Source: RGIG1828 sp045654685
Lineage (GTDB): Bacteria; Bacillota; Clostridia; UMGS1810
Length of the DNA stretch: 64,000 nt
Direction: 5' to 3'
Assembly (NCBI GenBank): GCA_045654685.1
Contig: JAZONV010000034.1
Location: 1 to 64,000 of the forward strand
Below are positions 57,959 to 64,000 of the stretch, piece by piece (within the stretch, counting starts at the first letter, position 1; each line of letters opens with the position of its first letter). The position numbers and the translations under genes are program-made. The notes beneath the pieces were generated by a model. That model searched no databases and was not told the DNA's origin. It was given only the letters and a program-made list of their open reading frames with translations.

Positions 57959-59023
57959 TTAAAGTGTTATTTCTTTGTGCTCATCACTGGATTTATAAAT
58001 TGCTTCCATAATATTCTGTGTAAGAATGTTAACTTCAATACTTGAACGGTCGTCTGTTGCTTTGCCTTTAACAGAGTCGATGAAAGCATCAATTTCATTC
58101 TGGAACATATTCTTTGTCTGGAATTTGAATTCTGTTTTGGTGAGCATATTGTTTTTGGTGGAGTAGAGTGTGAAATCAGCACCATATTTAAGTCTGATAC
58201 CGCCCTTGTCGCCCATGAAGTCTATGAACATTTCATCTTCACCGATGTTTTGTGCCCATGCACCGTTAAGAGTGATAATAGGACCATCGGTTCTGATAAG
58301 ACCTGTGATGCTTTCTTCAATGTCACAGATACCGTCTTTTTTTGCAGTGTCTTCTGCCCACATATCAGCATATACATAGTTTTTAATGTCTTTACCGAGT
58401 ACGCAGAATTTTTCACTTGATACTGTTTTTGCAATGGGGTCACCGCAGACATACATAACCAGGTCAAGGAAGTGTACACCCCAGTCAATGAGTACGCCAC
58501 CGCCGGAAACGCTGGAGTTTGTGAAATTTCCTCCTATGCCGGGGATTGAACGATAACTGCGGAAACTGATATAAACGTGGTGAATGTTTCCAAGTTCGCC
58601 CTGGTTTACAAGTTCTTTGATTTTGTTAACACCGTCATTGAAACGGTTAACAACACCTATTCTCAAAATTTTTCCTGTTTCTCTGTGAACATTGAGCATT
58701 TCTTTTGCTTCATCAAGTTTTCTTGCGGCGGGTTTTTCACAAAGAACAGCTTTGCCGGCTTTCATAGCTTCCATAGAGATGCTTGCGTGGCAATAGTTTG
58801 GAGTACATACGGAAATTGCATCAATTTCAGGGTCGTTTAATGCGATTTTGTAATCGGTAATTGCTTTTCCGCCATATTCTTCACATGCTTTTTTAGCTTT
58901 TTCTTCAATGAGGTCACAGCAATAAACGATTTCACATTCGTCGTTGTTTTTGTATGATGGAAGATGAGCAGCATTTGCAATTCTTCCGCATCCAATAACG
59001 GCAATTTTGATTTTTTCGGACAT
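57959..59023 (-). CDS. Gfo/Idh/MocA family dehydrogenase
   Basis: A 354-residue NAD(P)-dependent oxidoreductase. N-terminal Rossmann motif IAVIGCGRIANAAHLPSY, the VLCEKPAARKLDEAK motif with the catalytic Lys near 95, and GGGVLIDWGVHFLDLVMYVCG near 180 with the substrate-binding D-x3-H. A C-terminal beta-sheet domain completes the fold. These enzymes oxidise or isomerise sugars and inositols. Downstream partner of a second family member; GGAGA ribosome site; five bases separate the two genes, so they form an operon read away from the AraC regulator. Confidence 0.9.
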   Translation of the reverse strand: MSEKIKIAVIGCGRIANAAHLPSYKNNDECEIVYCCDLIEEKAKKACEEYGGKAITDYKIALNDPEIDAISVCTPNYCHASISMEAMKAGKAVLCEKPAARKLDEAKEMLNVHRETGKILRIGVVNRFNDGVNKIKELVNQGELGNIHHVYISFRSYRSIPGIGGNFTNSSVSGGGVLIDWGVHFLDLVMYVCGDPIAKTVSSEKFCVLGKDIKNYVYADMWAEDTAKKDGICDIEESITGLIRTDGPIITLNGAWAQNIGEDEMFIDFMGDKGGIRLKYGADFTLYSTKNNMLTKTEFKFQTKNMFQNEIDAFIDSVKGKATDDRSSIEVNILTQNIMEAIYKSSDEHKEITL

Positions 59024-59028
59024 TTTAA

Positions 59029-60039
59029 TTATTCTCCTTTTTTATATAATTTTTCTTTTAATATTTTATCTGCTTTCATAACAGTTGAAAAACTTTTGTA
59101 CACATCATCAATTGTAGGCTCGGAAGCCACGTTTTCTTCAATCATTTTTATGAGATGGGAAAGCTGAGCTCCTGTTGGACGTCTTATGCAGTCAACATTG
59201 ATGATTTTATATTCTTTTTCGGGGAATTTGTAATATTCTATCAAATCTCCCTCTTCCTGATTGTTCTGACGGTTTTTTCTTTCTATAATCTTAATTCTGC
59301 CTTTAGGTCCTGCAAATTCTTTCACGTTATCTGATGAAAGGGTATCCGACCAGCCGGCTTCATAGTATGCAATGCTTCCGTCAGACATTCCTATGGTAAT
59401 CAGTCCGTAGTTATATGAGCCATCCGGTGCGCCTTTACCTACATTTGCGGCAATACCGTCAACAGATATAATTTCGCTTCCTGTGAACCATCTGCAAACA
59501 TCAACATAATGAACACCACAGTCAACAATGGGGGAGGCGTCATTTAAAAGTGCAAAATACTTCCTCTCATCCATGATGTGATGATTCTGTGTCATTCTGA
59601 AAAGAACAGGTGAGCCTATTGCTCCTTCCTGAATCATCTTTGCCACACGTTTGTATGTTTCATTGAATCTTAATATGTATCCAATCTGAACCTTTATGGA
59701 CGAATTCTTTACGGTATCAACAAATTCTTTTGCTTCGTCTGTATTTGCTGTTATTGGTTTTTCGCAAAGAAGGTGCTTGCCATATTTCACACATTCCTTG
59801 AGAATTTCAAGATGGCTTGACGGATATGTGGCACAGATGATAATGTCTGTATTTTTGTCCTCCATATATTCCTTATATGAAGTTGAATAGCTTTTGGCAC
59901 CATATTTAAATGCCATGCTTTTTGCTCTTGACTCATCACAGTCAACAACACCATATATGCAGACATTTTCCATGTTGTGGATGTCATTTAAGTGAACATC
60001 GCCCATATGTCCGCATCCGATGAGTACAACGTTATACAT
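59029..60039 (-). CDS. Gfo/Idh/MocA family dehydrogenase (second paralogue)
   Basis: A 336-residue family member: VVLIGCGHMGDVHLNDI at the N-terminus, LLCEKPITANTDEAKEFV with the catalytic Lys, and SPIVDCGVHYVDVCRWF with D-x3-H. It shares the architecture of the following gene but not close sequence, so they probably carry out successive steps, for example oxidation at one carbon and reduction at another as in scyllo-inositol or glycoside conversions. First gene of the operon, divergent from an AraC-type regulator by 220 bases. AAAGGAG ribosome site. Confidence 0.9.
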   Translation of the reverse strand: MYNVVLIGCGHMGDVHLNDIHNMENVCIYGVVDCDESRAKSMAFKYGAKSYSTSYKEYMEDKNTDIIICATYPSSHLEILKECVKYGKHLLCEKPITANTDEAKEFVDTVKNSSIKVQIGYILRFNETYKRVAKMIQEGAIGSPVLFRMTQNHHIMDERKYFALLNDASPIVDCGVHYVDVCRWFTGSEIISVDGIAANVGKGAPDGSYNYGLITIGMSDGSIAYYEAGWSDTLSSDNVKEFAGPKGRIKIIERKNRQNNQEEGDLIEYYKFPEKEYKIINVDCIRRPTGAQLSHLIKMIEENVASEPTIDDVYKSFSTVMKADKILKEKLYKKGE

Positions 60040-60259
60040 TTGTATTACTCCTTTAATATGTATAATATAATTGTAAGATTGTAAAAATAAACACTATTGA
60101 ATTATTATCAATCATATTGTATAATATATTTAAGATAATTACAAGATGCAATTTTGCTATAGTTTATCAAAATATTGCCCTTTTCTGCTTTTTTTAGTCT
60201 TGATGTGAAATTAATGGGAATCCGGGATAATTTCCGGAATTTCTGAAAGGTGTGTCAAT

Positions 60260-61081
60260 ATGGATTATGTATTTGAACTTTTCAAGCTGGACAACACAGA
60301 ACAACCGATAGTTTTACATAGTATTAAAAGTGATAATAATTATGAACCTGAAATCAACTGGCATCGAAATATAGAAATTTGGATGGGAACAGAAGGGAAA
60401 GGAACTGCAACGATTGATGCAGATACTTATGAGCTTTGTAAGGGAGATATTCTTGTTGTAAACTCATGTAGTATTCATGCTGTTAAAACAGACAATATGG
60501 TGGAATATTACTGCCTTATAATCGATCCGGATTTCTGTACTGATAATGGTATTAATTTCGAAGATGTGGTATTTGAAATACGAATAGATGATGACAAAAT
60601 GAGAGAATTGTTTTCAAATGTTGTCCATGAGTATAAATCAGATGACCCGTACAGATATGCCGGAATCAGAAGTTCCGTTCTGTCACTTGTTTTGTATATG
60701 GCAAGAAATCATGCCGTGAAAGAAATAAAAGGCAAGGGAAGGGCAAGCGGAAAAGTCCTTGAAAATATGAGGATTGCTATAGGGTATATAAAGAACCATT
60801 ATACTGAAAATATCACGATCGACAGAGTTTGCAAGGAGGTAGGCCTCAGCAAATATCATTTTGTGAGAGAGTTCAAAAAAATCATCGGAGTAACGCCTGT
60901 AAATTATATTAATTCCCTCAGAATAGAAAAAGCGAAGAAAATGCTTCTCCTTGGAGATCATAAAATATCGGAAATCCAGGATATGTGCGGATTTGAAAAT
61001 GCTTCCTATTTTACGGCACTTTTCAGAAGGGTGACAGGAATAACGCCGTCAGAGTTTTCAAAAAATAAAACACGAACTTAA
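60260..61081 (+). CDS. AraC-family transcriptional regulator
   Basis: A 273-residue regulator. Residues ~25-110 are a cupin-like sensing domain (EINWHRNIEIWMGTEGKGTATIDADTYEL, shown in part: NWHRNIEIWMGTEG; then GDILVVNS and IHAVKTDNMVEYY). The C-terminal ~100 residues carry two helix-turn-helix motifs: ITIDRVCKEVGLSKYHFVREFK and ISEIQDMCGFENASYFTALFRR. It likely activates the divergent dehydrogenase pair in response to a sugar. GAAAGGTG lies before the ATG. It is followed by a palindromic terminator and the 84-bp repeat. Confidence 0.9.
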   Translation: MDYVFELFKLDNTEQPIVLHSIKSDNNYEPEINWHRNIEIWMGTEGKGTATIDADTYELCKGDILVVNSCSIHAVKTDNMVEYYCLIIDPDFCTDNGINFEDVVFEIRIDDDKMRELFSNVVHEYKSDDPYRYAGIRSSVLSLVLYMARNHAVKEIKGKGRASGKVLENMRIAIGYIKNHYTENITIDRVCKEVGLSKYHFVREFKKIIGVTPVNYINSLRIEKAKKMLLLGDHKISEIQDMCGFENASYFTALFRRVTGITPSEFSKNKTRT

Positions 61082-61084
61082 AAA

Positions 61085-61127
61085 AGGGGGGTGTAAAAAA
61101 ATTCATTTGAATTTTTTTACACCCCCT
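61085..61127. terminator. palindromic terminator after the AraC gene
   Basis: AAGGGGGTGTAAAAAAATTC pairs exactly with its reverse complement around ATTT (one extra G in the left arm). Core shared with the palindrome at 53240. It starts a few bases after the AraC stop and is followed directly by the 84-bp repeat. Confidence 0.8.
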
Positions 61128-61137
61128 TGGGATAGGA

Positions 61138-61221
61138 AAAACATTTCGGATTTAGAGATACTTTGAATCTTTTTATTTACCTTTATTCCCGGCTTTTGCG
61201 GTCCGGACTTTTTTTACATCC
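61138..61221 (+). repeat. 84-bp dispersed repeat, copy 2
   Basis: Two mismatches relative to 17740-17823. In this copy the terminator-like stem is CCCGG/CCGGA, so one of the two differences weakens it. It lies between the AraC gene and the 3' end of smpB, and as read on the minus strand it immediately follows smpB. Confidence 0.85.
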
Positions 61222-61239
61222 ACTTTCATATCCCCATTG

Positions 61240-61701
61240 TTATCTGTTAAATTCTTTTATCTTTCTTTCCATTTCTCTTTTTGCGCTGTTTGCCGCAATT
61301 GTCTGACGTTTGTCATAGTTTTTCTTACCTCTTGCAAGCCCCAGCTCAATTTTGATTCTTTGACCCTTAAGATAAATTTGGGTAGGAACCAGAGAATAGC
61401 CTTGTTCTTTGATTTTGCCTATCAGCTTTCTTATTTCGAATTTGTGCATAAGAAGTTTTCGCTCTCTCAAAGGATCACGGTTGAATATATTCCCTTTTTC
61501 ATAAGGGCTTATGTGCATCCCTTTCAGCCACACTTCTCCGTTTTCGATTGATGCATATGAATCCTTGATATTTGCCTGCCCAAGTCTCAAAGACTTGACT
61601 TCTGTTCCAACCAGTTCAATGCCGCATTCATATTTTTCTTCAATAAAGTAATCGTGATATGCTTTTTTGTTTTGTGCAAGAATCTTTACAGTATCATTCA
61701 T
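61240..61701 (-). CDS. smpB: SsrA-binding protein SmpB
   Basis: A 153-residue tmRNA-binding protein: AQNKKAYHDYFIEEKYECGI, GTEVKSLRLGQANIKDSYA, the HISPYEKGN segment, and the basic C-terminal tail GLARGKKNYDKRQTIA. With tmRNA it rescues stalled ribosomes. The start ATG at 61701 (minus) is 8 bases from GGAGAG and overlaps the end of rnr by eight bases; another ATG six bases earlier is too close to that site. rnr-smpB is a conserved pair in Bacillota. I could not find ssrA (tmRNA) in the window. Confidence 0.95.
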   Translation of the reverse strand: MNDTVKILAQNKKAYHDYFIEEKYECGIELVGTEVKSLRLGQANIKDSYASIENGEVWLKGMHISPYEKGNIFNRDPLRERKLLMHKFEIRKLIGKIKEQGYSLVPTQIYLKGQRIKIELGLARGKKNYDKRQTIAANSAKREMERKIKEFNR

Positions 61702-63814
61702 TGTCATCACTCTCCGGTATATAGTCAATTTCCTTAAGGGCAGGGTCTGCTCTTTTAACTCTTATTCCAATCACATCACCGATGGAATATTTTTTTCCTG
61801 TGTGCTTTCCTACAGCAGACAGGCTTTTTTCATCAAATTCATAATAATCATCTTCGAGATCACGATATGATATCATTCCCTCAACACCAAAATCAGTCTC
61901 TGCAAATATTGCAAATGAAGTGACGGAAGTTATGGTAACATCATATGCCTCACCAATTTTCTTTTTCATAAATTCGGCTTTTTTCATATCTTCGCCGTCC
62001 CTTTGAGCTTCCATTGCTCTCACCTCTGCAAAGCTGGAGCTCTTTGCTGCTTTAATAACGAATTTGGATAAAAACCGTTCTCTTTTTTCGTCAATGCCAT
62101 ATTTCAGATGTTCTTTTAGAATTCTGTGCACAACAAGGTCGGGATATCTTCTGATTGGTGAGGTGAAATGACAATAGTGTGTAAACCCAAGACCAAAATG
62201 ACCGAGACAGTTTTCGGAGTATTTTGCTTTCATAAGGGAGCGGAGCATAACTTTGCTTATGAGAAGCTCTTTTTTTGATCCCTTGATTTTTTGAAGTATA
62301 TCTGAAAAAGCTCCCGGGTGTGGCTTGTCTTTTCTTCCTTTGAGGGTATATCCCATGTATCCTATAAATCTTGAAAATTCAGACATTTTTTCTTTTGACG
62401 GACTTTCGTGAATTCTGTATACAGCAGGTATTTCGCTCCAGAACATTTCCTGGGCAACACAGATGTTTGCCGCAAGCATAAACTCTTCAATAATATTGTG
62501 AGATTCAAGCTGATGATACTTATATATGTGTGTAGGGACACCATTTTCATCTGTAACAATTTTTGTTTCGGGAAAATTAAAATCAATACTTCCTTTAGCC
62601 ATTCTGTTTGATTTGAGAACTTTAGCAAGCTCTGACATATTCTTAAGAGGCAAAAGGAGTTCTTCATATTCCCGACAAAGTTCCTTGTCATTTTCAAGAA
62701 TTTTGGAAACATTATTATATGTCATGCGGTATTTTGAGTTAATAACCGATTCACATATACGGTGTGACATTAAGGTTCCGTCGGAATTAAAATCCATTAT
62801 AACAGAAAGTGTAAGTCTGTCAACACCCGGATTGAGACTGCATATTCCGTTTGAAAGATGTTTTGGAAGCATAGGACAGACAAAACCCGGAAGATATACA
62901 CTTGTTCCTCTTTTGAATGCCTCAATATCAAGAGCGGAGTTTTCGCTTACATAATATGATACATCTGCAATATGAACACCAAGTCGGTATCCGTCTGATA
63001 ATTTTTGGATTTCAACCGCATCATCAAAATCCTTTGAATCATCACCATCAATGGTAAATATAAGATTATCTCTGAAATCCTCTCTTTCGACCATTTCTTC
63101 CTCATACACTCTGTCACCGAAAGAAAGCGCAGATAAAATAACTTTCCGGGGGAATTCACATGTTATGGAATGCTCATGAAGAACAGATTTTATATCAACA
63201 TCTTTTTCGCCTTCATATCCCAAAACGTCTTCGATAATTCCTTCCGGATTTGAATTGTCATCCGGCCATTTTGTAATTTTAACCAAAACTTTCTGACCGT
63301 TTTTGGCACCATTGAAATTTTTCTTTGAAATATATATGTCGCATCCATGGTCACGGCTGTCGGGAACAACAAATCCAAAATTCCTTGAATCAACAAATTT
63401 TCCCACAATGGGCTGTTTGGAGTGGGAAATCACTTTTACGATTTTAGCCTCGTCACATCTTTCGGGCGAGTTAAACTTTCTTGTTATTTTTATGAGCACG
63501 GTATCCTTGTTGTATGCACCTTTGGTGTCTTCGGGATAAACATAAAATTTTTCATCACTATCTGTTACAACAAAACCATATCCTCTTGATTTGAGATTCA
63601 ATATCCCCTTGATAAAACCTGCCGATTCCGATGAGACATATCTGCTTTTGTGGTTTTTGTATATTTTCCCCTCATCTTCAAGAGATGTTAAAATAGATTC
63701 CAACTCTAACCTCTGTTCTTTAGGGACACAAAGCAAAGCCATGATATCTTTTATGGTCATGGGGGTGTAGTTTTCATCTTTTATAAATTCGTAAATCTTA
63801 TTTTTTCTTGACAT
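61694..63814 (-). CDS. rnr: ribonuclease R
   Basis: A 706-residue RNase II/R-family 3'-5' exoribonuclease: N-terminal winged helix (MTIKDIMALLCVPKEQRLEL, in part), two cold-shock domains (GYGFVVTD, NFGFVVPDSRDHG), the RNB catalytic domain (FTIDGDDSKDFDDAVEI with the active-site aspartates, GVHIADVSYYV) and a C-terminal S1 domain (AYDVTITSVTSFAIFAE). It digests structured RNA and works with SmpB-tmRNA on non-stop messages. GAGG ribosome site. It is the first gene of the rnr-smpB pair. Confidence 0.95.
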   Translation of the reverse strand: MSRKNKIYEFIKDENYTPMTIKDIMALLCVPKEQRLELESILTSLEDEGKIYKNHKSRYVSSESAGFIKGILNLKSRGYGFVVTDSDEKFYVYPEDTKGAYNKDTVLIKITRKFNSPERCDEAKIVKVISHSKQPIVGKFVDSRNFGFVVPDSRDHGCDIYISKKNFNGAKNGQKVLVKITKWPDDNSNPEGIIEDVLGYEGEKDVDIKSVLHEHSITCEFPRKVILSALSFGDRVYEEEMVEREDFRDNLIFTIDGDDSKDFDDAVEIQKLSDGYRLGVHIADVSYYVSENSALDIEAFKRGTSVYLPGFVCPMLPKHLSNGICSLNPGVDRLTLSVIMDFNSDGTLMSHRICESVINSKYRMTYNNVSKILENDKELCREYEELLLPLKNMSELAKVLKSNRMAKGSIDFNFPETKIVTDENGVPTHIYKYHQLESHNIIEEFMLAANICVAQEMFWSEIPAVYRIHESPSKEKMSEFSRFIGYMGYTLKGRKDKPHPGAFSDILQKIKGSKKELLISKVMLRSLMKAKYSENCLGHFGLGFTHYCHFTSPIRRYPDLVVHRILKEHLKYGIDEKRERFLSKFVIKAAKSSSFAEVRAMEAQRDGEDMKKAEFMKKKIGEAYDVTITSVTSFAIFAETDFGVEGMISYRDLEDDYYEFDEKSLSAVGKHTGKKYSIGDVIGIRVKRADPALKEIDYIPESDDNE

Positions 63815-63889
63815 AAAACCTCACATATAAGTTTATAAGCTATATTCTACCACATTATTATGGATAAGTAAAATAATTTTTAAAATAAC

Positions 63890-63917
63890 TTGAAAAAAAT
63901 TTTTTTCGGTGTATAAT
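63890..63917 (+). promoter_or_regulatory. predicted promoter of the gene at the right edge
   Basis: TTGAAA (63890-63895), 16-base spacer, TATAAT (63912-63917), then AAGGAGG and ATG at 63967. Confidence 0.65.
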
Positions 63918-63966
63918 ATAGGTATTAAATAAAAATTGAAAATTGACAATCCAAGGAGGATTTACA

Positions 63967-64000
63967 ATGACATTTAATCCTGCAGACATACTTATTCCCA
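63967..64000 (+). CDS. start of a gene truncated by the window edge (DUF1015-like)
   Basis: Only 11 codons are visible, MTFNPADILIP, after a perfect AAGGAGG. The opening NPADILIP recalls DUF1015-family proteins, whose N-termini read similarly, but so short a stretch does not prove it. Confidence 0.35.
   Translation, partial: MTFNPADILIP

Noticed and set aside
61138..61221. ssrA (tmRNA) next to smpB
   Set aside because: At 84 bp it is far too short, lacks a tRNA-like acceptor and a tag reading frame, and has a second copy at 17.7 kb.

Overview
The window is from a low-GC, anaerobic, spore-forming member of the Bacillota (class Clostridia), probably a gut or rumen commensal. Supporting signs are the dgt-dnaG-sigA macro-operon, a GerMN-domain lipoprotein, strong Shine-Dalgarno sequences throughout, AT-rich spacers, an oxygen-sensitive glycyl radical enzyme, and a fucose/rhamnose-type bacterial microcompartment. 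No species can be named from the sequence alone.

Region 1 (1-8.5 kb) is an accessory, cassette-like stretch of small unrelated genes: a hydrolase tail, a small membrane protein, an alpha/beta hydrolase with a frameshift, a nucleotidyltransferase-fold protein, a CPBP protease, a MATE exporter and a PHP phosphoesterase. A lactate permease on the opposite strand is embedded in it. An intergenic repeat family recurs between these genes. Gene fragments that stop at the repeats, and two hairpin-dense inserts, suggest recombination at the repeats.

Region 2 (8.5-17.7 kb) holds sbcD-sbcC, an esterase, a glycerol-1-phosphate dehydrogenase, an MFS transporter, and a short serine recombinase whose ribosome binding site is buried in a perfect 17-bp hairpin. 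The recombinase overlaps a cysteine-rich gene. A candidate structured RNA follows.

Region 3 (18-36 kb) is conserved housekeeping sequence: dgt, dnaG, sigA, a ComEA-like protein, a two-component system, a GerM lipoprotein, glnA, then rimP-nusA-ylxR-ylxQ-infB-rbfA-nrnA-truB-ribF. A candidate 6S RNA follows ribF. Next comes an XRE repressor divergent from a secreted stalk-domain protein, with an obvious operator around the promoter.

Region 4 (38-53 kb) is a complete glycyl-radical-enzyme microcompartment locus. It encodes a B12-independent diol dehydratase and its activase, seven shell genes (five BMC-H including an EutS/PduU type, one BMC-T, one BMC-P), EutP/PduV, a class II aldolase, a PduO-C-like protein, an alcohol dehydrogenase, PduS, a CoA-acylating aldehyde dehydrogenase and PduL. 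A DeoR regulator and a rhamnulokinase follow. Together they imply: rhamnulose-1-P or fuculose-1-P to lactaldehyde, then 1,2-propanediol, propionaldehyde, and finally propanol plus propionyl-phosphate, with the aldehyde steps inside the shell. Unusual shell features are a Lys/Glu-rich N-terminal extension with an internal start site and a BMC-H with an enlarged pore loop.

Region 5 (53-64 kb) carries rodA, a DUF5685 protein, a DnaJ-domain protein, a membrane protein probably starting at ATT, a DUF4380 protein, a VOC protein, two Gfo/Idh/MocA dehydrogenases divergent from an AraC regulator, and smpB-rnr. An 84-bp sequence next to smpB is almost identical to one at 17.7 kb.
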